Source of the DNA: Lycocorax pyrrhopterus obiensis | Lineage: Eukaryota; Chordata; Aves; Passeriformes; Paradisaeidae | DNA: 64,000 nucleotides | Assembly: GCA_014706295.1 (NCBI GenBank) | Contig: JACSVZ010000008.1 | Coordinates: 4,590,848 to 4,654,847, forward strand | Reading direction: 5' to 3' | Shown: positions 1 through 13,600 of the stretch, piece by piece | Position numbering within the stretch: the first letter of the stretch is position 1 | How the letters are laid out: every line of letters begins with the position of its first letter | The notes under the pieces: generated by a model | Databases searched by the model: none | Told to the model about the DNA's origin: nothing | Seen by the model: only the letters and a program-made list of their open reading frames with translations | Made by a program: the position numbers and the translations under genes

Positions 1-900
1 GCTAAATAAGGAAATCTCATTTGGATTCCCAATCCGGTCCAATTACATAAATTCCAATGGATTTTCCTCCCAGTACCAAGCAAAATACCAGGGGAAAAAA
101 AAGTTAAAAATTGCATCTGGCATGTAAACTTTTCTTTTCGTGGTTCCACTAGAGATACGTGTTCAGTGAAAAAAGCGCGTTTTACCATGCCCACCTTGGG
201 TATGCTCTGACACGGAGAAAAGCTTGTGGGCAGGCTGGAGGATTGAGGAAAGTGCATTCCTTTGTGCGGGAGGGACAGAGCAAAGCCGCAGAGCCACGCC
301 GTTCCCCGCAGCAGGAAGGCCATGGAGGGCTGGTGTTCGCACCGCTGCCTCCCGCTGCAGCAGCAGCACCGATCACCCGCGGGGAGCGACTCCGTGCTCC
401 CACAAGTTAATGACGCCTAATTGGAGTATGAAGAACGGTTTGTTCCTGCATCTCCCTGGCGGATGCGGTTCCTTCCCACTCACTGATCTCATTCTTTTCG
501 TGCCCTCAGAGATCAAGGAGAGGCTTCTGCAGATCTCCGTAGATCTGGGTAAAGAACAGCAACACGCGCCCAAGTGCCTGAAGAACTCTGCAAGGCAGGC
601 GAAATACGCCATAAGAAGACCTCTTCTCAGGGAGCTATTTGCCCCAGAACACACTCACTTTTTTTTTATTCTCAGTTTAAAAACTGTGATGTAACACAAC
701 GACGGCTCTGTATTTTTGCGCTCACATGTGTTCCCATGCCAAGAACGCGTACAGCTGCAGTCACCACCGGAGGGAACACCCGAGCTCCGTGCCCAACCCT
801 GCGCTTCCCCGAGCACACCACGAGTACGAAAACATCACTCCGGCGCTCCTCACTTATCGGGCCTCTCCTAAGACTCATTTTTGCTATCAGCTCCTCGCTC
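1..900. other. Intergenic DNA upstream of HERC4
   Basis: No gene is recognised here. Short open frames on both strands lack family resemblance and have no splice context that ties them to HERC4. In human the next gene beyond HERC4 is MYPN, and no MYPN coding exon is visible. The right end grades into the CpG-rich HERC4 promoter. Confidence 0.6.
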
Positions 901-1780
901 CTCCCAACGGCGAGAACCGCACCACGCGGTGACTCCCACACGAACATCCCCTTCGGGGCTCCGCCGAGCCCGGGTGACGGCGCCGCGCCGCGTCCCCGCC
1001 CCTGACCACGAGGCCGGGCCGGCGGGAGGCGGGCGGTGGAGCGGGCGCTGCGGTCCCGCCCGCCGAGCCGGCGCCTGCGCGGCAGCCGGGCCCTGTCACA
1101 GCGCCCGGGGCTGCTCACGCTGCTCACGCCCCGGCGGTGGCCGGCGAGCGCCTGCGGTGGGCGGGCTGCGGAGGGGAGCGGAGCGCTTCGCTACCACCGG
1201 TGAGTCCCGCGAGCCTTAGCGGAGCCGGACGCTGCCGCCCTCGGGCCCCGCGGGGCGAACGGGAAAGCGGCCGGGGCTGCACTCGGGCCGTGGGGCCCCG
1301 CGGCGGGACTCGGCCGGAGGAGCTGGGCGGGCCGGGCGGCGGTGCCGTGGGGCAGGTGCGGGCGGGCCGGGGCGGTTGGGACCGGGCTGGGCGGCGCCGC
1401 TGAGCAGCCGCGGGGCACGGAGGGGTCCGGCCGCCGCCCCTCTCCGCCGCCGGGCCGCGCCCGCCGCTCCCTCCGCACCTCAGCGCGGCGGGCCCGGGAA
1501 GCCGAGCCCCGCCGAGGGAACACGGGGCCGCGGCGAGCGCTGGGGCGGGCGGGGTCCCCTCACGGGGCACGGCCTGAGGGCGCGCCAGCGCTCAGACAGC
1601 GGCCACAGCCTGCGCGAAGCGTCCAGGCGCTTCCCTGCCGCCGCCCCGCGCTCCCCGGCGGCGCAGGGCGAGTGCGGTGCTTTCCCCCGGTCTGCGCTGG
1701 CCGTCGGCACCGGGCCGCTCCCGACGTCACGCGCGGGAGTATCCAGCAGCTGACGGCGCGAGTTGGCTCTCATGACCACC
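900..1780 (+). promoter_or_regulatory. HERC4: CpG island promoter of HERC4
   Basis: This is a dense CpG and GC-rich block between AT-rich flanks, with several GGGCGG-type SP1 boxes around 1030-1050. The string GCGCCTGCGC at 1071-1080 is a one-mismatch fit to the NRF1 palindrome. No TATA box is apparent, as expected for a housekeeping gene. A good donor site (G|GTGAGT) at 1200 closes the untranslated first exon. Open frames longer than 100 codons here on both strands are explained by the scarcity of stop codons in GC-rich DNA. Confidence 0.8.
1100..1199 (+). other. HERC4: HERC4 exon 1 (5' UTR), start approximate
   Basis: The exon ends at 1199 before GTGAGT at 1200-1205. Its 5' end is not determined by the sequence and is placed inside the CpG island. 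Exon 2 opens after the acceptor TTAACAG, with 5' UTR at 3377-3440 and the start codon at 3441. The intron between them (1200-3376) shows nothing else I recognise. Confidence 0.6.
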
Positions 1781-3440
1781 CACGCACAGGGGTGAAAGTG
1801 CCGTGATTGGAGATCAAAGTTCAGAACTTTGGCTACTGGCTCTTAAATGATACAAAACAAAACAACCCCGCCTTCCATGGAAATACTTATATAGTTCAAT
1901 AGAAAGGAGAACTTTTCTTATTTTCTTCCCTGCTGGAGATGGAGATACATCTTGACTATAGAAATCTGGAAGAACTATAATCATACATCTTTTCTAATTT
2001 CTTGTGTTGCAGGTTGAAGCAAGTCACTGCTATAGATGTGTGACACGTGCTGTTGCATAGCTATGTCTTAACTGAAGACGACTTCATTTCGTTGTCCCCT
2101 TCTGAATGTGGTAGGATATAGCTAGGGAAATATTTGATCATGCCTCACCTCCTGAGATAGGTAAACAGAATGCAATATATTTTAAGTTGTTTGGCTGTTT
2201 TGGTTTGGTGTTGCTTTTGGGGTTTTTTTATGCAGTCAAAAAATAAGTGTCTTGTTTACTGCGTTTTGACTTATGCAGAGAAAGATAGCTTATCCCGTTG
2301 TGCTGGCAAGAATTCTGCCCTTTGATGTTTGTAACGCTTAGATGTTAAGTATTGGCTTGCTTCTTTGAGCAGTTTGGGATTTAGGTAGTTTATACATGTT
2401 ATCACCCTGCAGAATGTCTTCTAAATAATGGTCACAGATGAAAATTTATAGTAATTTCACTTTTGTTTAAATTTATTTCTAAATTGCTTTGAAAATACAG
2501 GGGAACTTACTATCATGAAAATGTAGTATAAGTAGTAGTGATAACATTGTCGAGAATTCTTAGTTGTATGCACTACTGCAAATGAAAGAGAATGGTAGCT
2601 TTAGCTTTGAATCCTTTCCAAAAAGGTACAGAGTCTGTCAGCACATATACTGGTAGTTGTAGTTTAGGGATTAGGGGTGTGAGCTTGCTGGGGGAGTTGG
2701 TGTATGTGGCCTCCTGTTACTGCAGAGTAACTGAAGCTGTAGCTGGTGTTGATTGCAGTGCAAGATTGGAGACTTGAGTTTCAGCTATTTATTTTCTTTT
2801 AAATTGTAAGTTCAGTTGACTCATAGTTGTCTAAATGTAAGGACTGACACAGCATATTGTACTCGGAATTGCATAACTGGATTGATCAGAGCTGACCAAT
2901 TTTTCCCAAGCTATGAGTCAGGTGTTGTTTTTGGTGACGATCTTGATGCCATACACAGTGCTTGCTGGAGTCATGCAACTCCTCAAGTAAAGAAAGTAGC
3001 CTGTGCTGTCTCCTTCGAAGATATTTAAGGTCATTTCCACTGGCTGGAATTGGTTGCAACTGTAAGTTTGTATGAATTTGGATTAGCGATTAAAGAAATT
3101 TTACAAATAATGATATTTTAAGTTTTTGAAACAAAGTTTTATAAAACCGGGGAGCTGCACATTTTAAAAGTTGTATCTGACATGGGAAAGAAAGCATTTT
3201 ACTGCAGAGTTAACCCAAATCCTGTCCAAGAAAGCAAATCATGCTCTTAAAAATTGTTCAGGGTTTTAATGCATTGGTATAGAGAAAGTGAGCTCATGGA
3301 TTACATGATATATAGAAAATAATGTAAATGTTGGGGACAATACTGAAAGATGTACCTTTTCCTTTTTTCTTAACAGCTACGCAGAAAGAATATTCTAGAA
3401 AAGTGAAGTTGGAAGATCTCTGATAAAAAGAAGTGTAAAC

Positions 3441-4655
3441 ATGTTGTGCTGGGGCAATGCATCTTTTGGACAGCTTGGATTGGGTGGAATTGATGAAGAG
3501 ATTGTTTTAGAACCCAGAAAAAGTGACTTTTTCCTAAATAAAAGGGTGAGAGATGTAGGATGTGGACTGAGACATACTGTTTTTGTCCTGGATGATGGGA
3601 CTGTTTACACATGTGGATGCAACGATCTAGGACAACTAGGGCATGAAAAAGCCAGGAAAAGACCCGGTAAGTTTAGAAGTGGTGAATTGCGGAGATTCCG
3701 TGCGGTGGCGTGTGTGTGGCTTTCGTTTTATTGTGCTTCATCAAAGCCAAGATTGCCAGTGTCCGTGCATGTGCCGATTCATGCACAGTGGTTCTTCCAA
3801 GAATGGACGTATTTTTGACTGGAAAAGCATTGCTTTGCTTGGATGGGTTCTCATGACAGTTGGAAACAACCAGCTGTGAAACATGGCAGTCCCCCCATAT
3901 TTTTGCCTGCTGTGCAGCTGGACAGTGCCACTATTTTTTATTTCAAGCATGGAATCACTTTGCCTAAGGCCATGGGAGACTCGGTGCCTCCTTTTAATCT
4001 CAAGGGGAGCTGACCTGCTGCAATGCATGGATTAACACTGTCCTGTTATGTATGGGTTTGGCTACTGGAATATGGTGGAAATGAGTATTTGGCATATCAC
4101 AGCTGAGAAACATGCAGTCTGTTTTTAGTTGTCTAATATGTGATGTACAGCAGGTCTGATTAAAGCAATGTTCTCTTTTTTTAAGAACTAAAAATAAAAC
4201 TTTTGATAAAAGACTTATCAGCATATGCAATGTTACGGGGAGAGGATTTGGAACAGCCTTTAAAGGATGCTGTGTAACACTTCCCTGGGCTTTTTTTTCT
4301 TCCCACCTATGTTCTGTGTGTGTTTCTGCTCCTTCCTAGTGCGGTTCTGGAGCAGAAGTGGGTAAACATCTTGCAGGGACTGCAGAGGAGTGTGCACATG
4401 GGCTCCCTTCAGAGCTTGCATGTGAGTCATAGCTGGTGCTGCTGAGAGCCAGGGAACAGTGCTGCTCACACTGCTTAAAGCAGAACGTAACAAACTGGAA
4501 AGGCTTACTAAGGCTTCATTCTAATCACTCCTAGAGCAGTTTTACAACTTGCTTGGCTCAATATTTGCCACAAATTTTTCAAATGGAAATGAGGTGTCGT
4601 GCGATATTTTAGTAGTTCTCCTTTACTCAGTTTCGGTTTTGGTGCCAGTTAAAGA

Positions 4656-4690
<35 letters not shown>

Positions 4691-7600
4691 TTTGAGATGT
4701 CCCTTTTTGAAACTGGTTTGGACTTCTATTGGAAATCAATATGTGGGTATTAAACTGATAAACTTTAATCCTGTGCAAACATCTGCTTCATGAACATGAA
4801 GAGAAACTCAGCATGTTAAACTTACTCTGACTACTTGTTGCCCACTTTGAAAATTATGCTGAATTGTCTTTTAAATCTAAAGGTTACAATGAAAATATCT
4901 GACTTTTAGTTTGTATGACCTTTCACATGTAGTGGACCTGCTATAATTTTTTTTTTTAATGTACTCAGACACATGAGGATTGTAATCTCCTCTGTAATTA
5001 TCATTTCACCTAGAGGTTACTGATAATACTGCTGAGTGTTGTAATATGAAGTCAGAACATTGGTATAACTCACTTGCACAGTCTAAAGAGGCTTGATATC
5101 TTTACAGATGGGTGGATGCTCTCTTTTGAATGTATTTCTGCTAACTGAAGATAATTTTGTTGCTGACTGTGTGTCTTTGCTACCTCTGTGTCCCCATTGC
5201 CTTTCCTCTTTCTGCCTCCTAGAGCTCTGCTTGCCATAGGGACTACATGAATGTTCCTTAATCCATATTAGGCGGAGTCAGGCTGGCTGGTTCAGCAGCT
5301 GGGGAAGATTGCCTGAGCTAATCTGTGTGCTGGTGTCCGAACTGGAGAGTGCTTCCATGACCTCTCCCACTGGCAGAGCTGTGGGAGGCTCTGATGGGTG
5401 AATTGGGGTGGTGACCTCTTTAGTCAGACCGGCTGTATGTAATAAAAAGAACTTATATCTGCTGCCTGTGTTGGTTTATTTTGGAAGCTGAGTGCCTGTC
5501 ATGCTGCAGATAATGTTAGCTACTGTTTTGAAGTTGACTTGGGCTGTGCTAGGCTGTGTTTAGAGTGCCCGTAACATTGACGATACACAGGCTTTTTCAG
5601 TACTGTGCCATTCTTAGACTGGAATAGAATTTGTGTTTGAAAACTGGGAGTAAAACGTCCAAGCAGTCCCTTATTTAAGGGAACTATTAAAAATTCTGAC
5701 CTTAATGACAGGCGCTGATGGTATTTCTCTGCTCTACTTATTGCTGAAATGGAAATGTTAGACTTCTGATCACAAATCGTAAGCCCAAAACCAGGCTTTG
5801 AGTGTTTCCAAATGTATTGGTGCAGGCTACTGGAAGAAAAAAAAATCAGAAATATTTTATTGTGTGCTTTTCAGAGGCATGCACTGTATGTCTAGAAAAA
5901 TTGCTCTTTAGGATCTGTTTCTACAGTATTTTGCATTATAAAGAAGACAGTGTGTAGCTCATTGCAAAATCAGTAGCTTTAGTCTGTCATTTGCCCTGCC
6001 TTGTTTTGCAGGCTTTTTCTTAATATTGAATGGGTGAATTTAATTTGCTGTGGTGAAATGTTTTCCTCTTACATAATGTCTACACGTGTAGTCATTTGAC
6101 AATAATCTATTTGACCTTACTGTTAACTGAGTTCCTGCACTCCCTTTCAGATGGCACGATCAGAAGGAGCCATTATGATCAAGCTGCAGGTTTTGTGCAC
6201 TTCTGTATATTGCTCCAGAAACAGTCATTATTTGGTTACTTTGGGGTGTCAAATTTAACATATTTCTCCTAGAATTGCATGTTCGTAATTTTAAATAAAG
6301 CGTGTTCCAGTAGAACTTATGGGCTCAGTTGAACATTACTTCAGTTGGTATCTTAGTACTGTGTAAAACTGGAACAACCCTAGCTTGTTTGTAGCTTTTT
6401 TTTTTAATACAACTAATTTTATTTATTTATTTTTTTAGAGCATGTTGGTGCACTGGATGCCCAAAATATTGTAGCTGTATCATGTGGAGAAGCCCACACT
6501 CTTGCATTAAATGACAAAGGTCAGGTATATGCTTGGGGTCTGGCTACTGATGGACAGCTTGGCTTGCCCGGAACAGAGGAATGCATCAGAGTGCCCAGGT
6601 TAAAAATAGTACATAATGAGTTGCCTTTTTGTTTAATGATGTGCTTAAATCACATTGGTTAAGCTATTCTATTGTTATAGGTAAAACCATATAAATATAG
6701 AAAATGTATATTAGCTATGACACTTGAATGCTGTGCGTAGACAGTTTCCTTTCTCAAAAAGTCATCTTATGTGAGAAATGTGTTACAGGTGTGCTTGGTT
6801 TGATTTGTTGCTTTTTGGGGTGTTTTTGTTTGTTTGTTTTTTTAGTAGTCTTCCACTAAGAATGGGACTTACTTTGGAAAAGTAGGATGGGTATTTTAAG
6901 AGTATGAATGCCATTTAAGAGAGGTTAAGAAGTAGTGTTAAACTTTCGATCTGAAGAAGGTACATTTGCTGTCAGATCTTTGTACTTCAGTTTTTACCTC
7001 AAAGCTTTTCAACTGTCATCAAATAATACACCTTCTAGTTAAAAAAATTAATGTTGGCCAGGGTCACGTGCTTGTTTTCAGAATGCCTTAAGCATTCCAG
7101 CTACCTGAGGTCTGCACACAAAAGTAACAATTCTTTGGAACCTTAGTAATTCATGACTGCAATATTCAAGATGTTATTTCTGCATCAAATCGAAAAGCCC
7201 ACAGGCCCTTTAGAAACTTTTTTTTTCTCATCCAAAGTTTAAAGCATTATTAGTTTTAATGCACATGTGGGTGTATTTGCAACTTCTTTATAATATTGTG
7301 CAATGTGTATTAGCTCTGTAAACTGAAATTTTGGAAACTAGAAAGTAAGAATCGGTTTATTCTTGCATTCTGTATTCGTTCCTCCATTCAGCTGTGTGAG
7401 ATCACCTTCCCAGCCTATGAACCTCCCTAATTCTTCATTATAGTCTTTTACAGACTTTATCTCTTTGAAAATAAGACAGAACCTGACCTTAAAAGTTTTA
7501 GAAAAGAAGTTTTGACTTCAGATTTTATTAAATAGTGTCTAATTAAAGTTAGGATGTTTAATATACTTCAGTGAAAAGGATTCACATTTTGTATATTACC

Positions 7601-10600
7601 CTTTATTTCATACCATGGTCTGGTAGCTTAATTCTTTCTCTGTTTTCTTACTCCAATAGAAATATTAAAAGCTTATCAGAGATCCAAGTTGTTCAAGTTG
7701 CTTGCGGTTATTATCACTCGCTAGCACTCTCAAAAGGTAAGCCAAACTCTTCTTAAGTTTTGTGTAATTTCTTACCAGGGAATTCAAAAGTTTTTGACAT
7801 TTTATCTTTTTCTAAAGGGCAATGTGTTTGTAAAACATGCTACCAGTTAACACAGGTGGGATTTCAGGTTGGTAGGAGCAGTGTAACTTAATGATGGAAG
7901 CTTGAGTTTGAAAAACAAACGTACAAATGGATGTTGAGTTGTGCTTTTATTTCTTCGAAGGGGGATGTGTGGTGTTTTCTTTTTTAATTTTATCATCTGA
8001 CTTTCCTGTAACTTCTTTTTTCTTTTGTTTCCTTTTCTTGGTCCCATATCTTTCTCATCCTGCTGGCATGCTGCTCTGTCCCTGGTCTGTTTTAACCCGT
8101 GACCTCGAGTTACTGAGGCTTGCAGGAGTGACTTCCTTGTCTGTTTTACTATGGCAAAGCCTCTGTTTTTTGGTGCTTCCATAGTTGAAATGCCATGTCA
8201 CATATAAGCCACCTTTTGGAAGTTTAAATATCTCTTCCAATTTCTGCTGGGGCTGTAAGCCCACACTTAGTTGGCCTCACTTGTACTGCATGTCTTGTTA
8301 GTGCAGCTCTCCAGAAATGAACATGAGTTTAAATTTGCTGTTTGCTTGTCTTATCATGATATAGGAGAGTTGTGGCCAAAACTTCCACTTGGACGCAGTG
8401 GCTGCTGAAAAGGGTTAATGGAAGCTTACCAACTCAAAACAAAAATTCCAGGAAGATTATAGTTTGTCAGTGTTTCTTAATAATGTGTGTTTAAAATATG
8501 AAGCAAATAACAGTGGGGAAGCATGTGTTCGTTGTATGCTGATTGATATTTTTTTTTCTTTAAATACAGTAGTTTATGCTGATTATGTGTGCCTGGATTG
8601 TGTATGTGGCTCTTCATGGCCTCATATTGAATGTTTTCCATGCCATTATGGAATTTCCATGCCCCGGTGTAATTATTATTATAACCCAAAGAAATGCCTT
8701 TGTTTTCAGGGCAGGCAGGCAGAGCTTTTCAAGTAACCCTTTGCCTGAGTTAAAATCAGCAGCAGAATGTAGGGAGTAGCAGAGTTGTGTTGTTAAGTGT
8801 TCTGTTGGTCAAAGGTGCAAGAATGTCATAGGAATTTGTGATCTAAAATTCACTCAGTGTTTTAAATAGTTGTAGGCTTCAAGTACCAGCATTGCTATTT
8901 TCTTTCCAGTTCATGGATTTGCAGCTCAGTTTCTGCTATGGACATGCACTGTAGGGTTTTCTGGGTTTAGTTGTTAATATAAATAAGATCTGAGAGACTA
9001 GTACTCCAGAGAATGGATGTTTTCCCATCTTGATAAAACTGTTATTGGGAAGGTGGAGATGGGAGAGACATAGGAAGCATTTTGAAGGTAACATTGCTCT
9101 TGAAAATGTATCACGTCAGCAAAAGTAAATTATTTTGTGTTTATGTGTTGATCTTTAGGGTAGTAAATACCTTGGCAAAACACTCGTTATTCAAGAGAAT
9201 ATTTGATTTTGGAAGCAGTCTTAACAAAAATAGACCTTTGGTTGTCATTCTTCAAAGTGTTTTTTTCTTTATAAGGCATTGAATGACATTATAAACCTTG
9301 TGCTTCATTGATCATATAATGAAGACAGTATTTTAAAATATGTATCTCTTAAACTCTGTGTGAAAATGAAGTATCTTACCTTAGAAAAGCTTAGATGAGG
9401 CTTTTGATTGGAAATCAGAAATTTTTGCATGTCCAGGGTGCAACTTTGGCAGATCCCTGCACAAACATCTGTGCAGTAGTAGAACTTCCCATGGAGCAGT
9501 GTCTTGTTTTGTAATGAGCAAACTCAGTTGATCGAGCAGTGTTGAAACAGGAACGTTAAGAGCAGTTTTGGGGGGGGATTGAATGCAATTTAAATACTTC
9601 CAGTCTGATTAAATGTTTGAGTTGAATGCCTGCAAATTACACAAGAATGCTTAGCTTCAGAAGTCAGCAATTTGTATGCATTTTCAAACTCAAAAATATT
9701 TGAAGAGTAGCGGTCTAACCTTTAGGTTTTCTTACAGTGAATAAACATTGTTTTATTAAACTATATTAATTTTATTTCTTGGTTGTTTATTTTTTCCTTC
9801 AAACAGGAAGTGAAGTGTTTTCCTGGGGACAAAACAAATATGGCCAGCTGGGCTTAGGTTATGAGTATAAGAAACAAACCTCACCACAAATGATTAAATC
9901 TTTGCTGGGAATCCCTTTTGCACAGATTGCAGCAGGAGGAGCTCATAGTTTTGTACTAACTCTTTCTGGAGCCATCTTTGGATGGGGACGCAACAAATTT
10001 GGGCAGCTGGGTCTTAATGATGATAATGGTAAGTAAGCATTGCTTCAGGAGAGTTTCATGCTGAAGGTTTTGGGTTGTGAATCCGAAGAGAGAGTATTCC
10101 TAGGGACAGAGCAGACAGAACAAACCTTGTTCAGTATTGTTGGAGTGTGCCAGTGCCACGTGAGATTGCATGAAGATGACACAGAGGTGTTTTCCTCAGC
10201 TGTTTTGTAGTGAGAGTTCTGACAGTGTTCTGTTGAGATTCTTGTCTGCTTGACTTGTTTTCTTTCCCTGTTCTACATCTTCCTGTGACTTAATGGGATT
10301 GAATTAAAATATTGTACAGTAGTTACGGTTTGAACTGAATTTTGTGTAGATGAAATTGCTTGGCAAAAGCAGTAATCTATCAAAACTAATTGGTTGTCCT
10401 TAGTAGTCGCATTTAAGCCATCGTCATGTTTTACTGCCAATTACTTACATTTCTTTCTCAGGCCACTTTTGATAATCATTCAAAATTTTTGGCTAACGTT
10501 TCCAAAACTTCCTCTGCTAGGGGATTGGCACTCAGTGATTTTTAGCAAGTGGTTAGGTTAGACAAAAAGTTGTTTCTTTGTTGGTTGTATTGTCTTACAT

Positions 10601-13600
10601 GCACAGTATTTGCTCACAGGGCTCCAAGATGGCAGCGTTTGCTGTCAGGGTCCTGTAATACACAGTTCAGTAATGGATAATTTGTAGATGGTTTCATGAG
10701 TTCAGATTTTCTTACTGGTTCATTGTTGTCAACCATTTAAAATAGGAAAAATGTGTTGTAAATAAAATGCACATCCGAATGCCTTAAAAATTGTCACATT
10801 CATGTAATAAGAAGATTACAGTTATTTTTCAGAAATCATGGGAGACTTCTGTTGCTTCTGCATATTCTTTGGAATGTGTGTAACCCCAGGTTTTTCTGCA
10901 GCATCACTTCTCAGTAAAATCCCTTTTTAATATCTTCATAGGGTTTCTTGCAGACATGTTAGCATGCCTGACAGGTTTTAAGACATTAGCACTAATGTTT
11001 TAAAAAATTGCCTTTGTTCAAAGTTGACAAAGACGTGTTCTAGTGATGGAGGGAAGTTAGTTTTGCTTCCTGTTTGTTCATTGCTTCATTCTGTTATGCA
11101 ATTAGTAATATATAAATTACTCTGTGCATAAATACACTTTCCAAAGAAGACCAACTGATACCAACTTACAGGAACATTTTAAAAACATGAAGCACATAAA
11201 CAATTCAAAAAAATGATTTCTTTTTTCTTTTCTCATGGCCAATGCCAGGTCTAATGCACTGTTCCATACTTAGTGATCTCTGTATTGACATATGATCCTG
11301 TGCTAGTGAAAATGAGACCATGGGCTACAAAGTTTTTCAGTGTAGTAGTCCCTGTTTTTTCTGTAGTAACACTTCATCTCCAAGATCCATAAACTCAGTC
11401 ACAAGTGATTGCATTATGGTAACAAATTTAAAGTGCTTGCTTGATTAGAACCAAATTAGAATAAATGAGCAAAACTATTTGGGTTTTGATTTTTATTGTC
11501 AAAATAAGTGACCTTTCTTTACTAAACCTTTCAGACAGGTATGTTCCTACGCTGCTGAAGTCCCTGAGAAGTCAGAAGGTTGTTCATATATGTTGTGGAG
11601 AAGATCATACTGCTGCCCTTACGAAGGTACAGAACTTAAAGATATGTTTGTGTTTAGATATGCATATGTTTATGCTCCAGTTTTTTTGATGTTTCCACAA
11701 GATGCTACTTGAACAGGAAATAATAAACTAAATTCTGAATAAAATTTCTTCTAAATTTATGGGATTAAGTTGAGGAAAGATTGGAAGAATGGTTAAATAT
11801 TTGAAAAAATTTACCAAGTACAAGAAATCTTGCATTCTAAATGCTTATTTTCCTTTTTCATGCATAGAAGTTAACTTCAAACTTGCTTTAAAGCTGATGG
11901 GCTCGGTTGAGATGCTGAATGTACAGTGAGTGTTCGTACAGATTGTCACCCATGTGTATGGCTGCATTGTCCTTTGCAGAGCCAGGGGCTGGCACACCTT
12001 TTGTACGCAGTACTGTGTTTATGTGTGAGCATTCCCCAAGTCCTTCTGAAGTTCAGAAAAACCTGACACTGTTTGCTATCCTGCCTCAGTGACTGAGGCT
12101 GTTGGGTTTTCTCAGCGGATGCCGCAATTTTAGTGATGATTTCCAGCTGAGGGCCAAGCTGATGCAGAGCAGAGTTGAAAGAAACAGATTTTGATGTTTA
12201 AAGCATCTGAAAATGGCAGGTTTCAGAGTTGTAACATAAGGTGTATGATGTCTGAAAATGTTTCTGATTAAAACATTGCAGGTTTTGGTTAATTTCTTGA
12301 TTAATCAAAAACACTTGAAAAAAATTACTTGCCTTACAACAATGTTGAAATTTTCTGGTTTCTTATGCTTTCGAAGGCTGTTTCAGTCATACTGTGTATT
12401 ATCTGCTGAGCAGGGCAGCTTCCTGTTTGCTAATCACTTTAAAATTTGTATTCAGAGTTTCAAAGCCAAAGTATACGTTTTAATAGTGTGAGTTTGTATA
12501 CTGCTGAAGTTCATCAAGAAAACTGGAAAAGAGGAAAAATGAGGATTAGTATCTATAAATGACACAAGTTAATGGCAGGACTGTTGAATGATAATAAGGA
12601 AATTAGATGAGTGTGATTTAACACAGATAAGGTAATACTTCATAGCTGTGCCACATTTTCATAACTCCAATTAACTTGTCACTCTTCTGTGTCTCAGGAC
12701 CCTGTTGTGCCATGTATATTTTCCGTCCTTTCCCTGCAATGCCAAGATTATCAGAAATGATTTATTAAAACCCTATTTCTATGAAGTTTCTTGTTCTGAG
12801 ATATATGATCATCTTAATTTAAAAAATTTTTTTTGTTTAGGAAGGTGGGGTTTTTACATTTGGAGCTGGAGGCTATGGTCAGTTGGGTCATAACTCTACC
12901 AGCCATGAGATAAATCCAAGGAAAGTTTTTGAGCTTATGGGAAGTGTTGTCACGCAAATCACCTGTGGCAGGTAAGGTCTATTCTGTGCTAACACTGTGA
13001 ATCTTACAGATAACGTGTTTGGTATAAAACTTCATATCTATTGCAGTATGAAGCGGGGGGTTTCTTACCCTTTGTGGTCAGGGAAGACAAGATGACCCCT
13101 AACAAAAGATACTTAGAGATGTTTTTGGGATTTTAAAAGCATTCATAGAAGAGCTAAAGGAAGTTGTATGTTTGAGAGGCTCTGATTTTCTAAACTGGCA
13201 GTGTGAGCAGCAGTGTGAAGTGTGAAAGTGTTTGTTGCTGTCATTTCATTTCCTATTGAAGAACAAGTGTGTTTGGGAAAGTACAAAATAGTTTACACAG
13301 ATTCCCAACTGGTTCTTCACAGGCCTGCGGAAGGAGAGGGGCCATCTAGAGTTGAGCAGGATGAGAAGGGAAAGGAGATGCAGGCAGTCTCTAGACATTC
13401 ATTTCTGATATGCTCTAAAGGTCAGGCAGGGGCTAAGCACTGGCAGCTCCATTCTGGGAACTTTTCCGTACAAATGGAGGATTGCCTATTGGAGTATAAA
13501 TGGATTATTGCCAGTGGCAGTGCATTGCCAGTAGAGCAGTGGAGCGTTGGGTCTGACAGGACCTTTAACGCGCTGTTTACCACAGTTCCTGGACAGGCCT

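Noticed and set aside
1124..1806. Open frames of 110-154 codons in the HERC4 CpG island
   Set aside because: They reflect GC composition, appear on both strands, and cross the untranslated first exon and its donor site.
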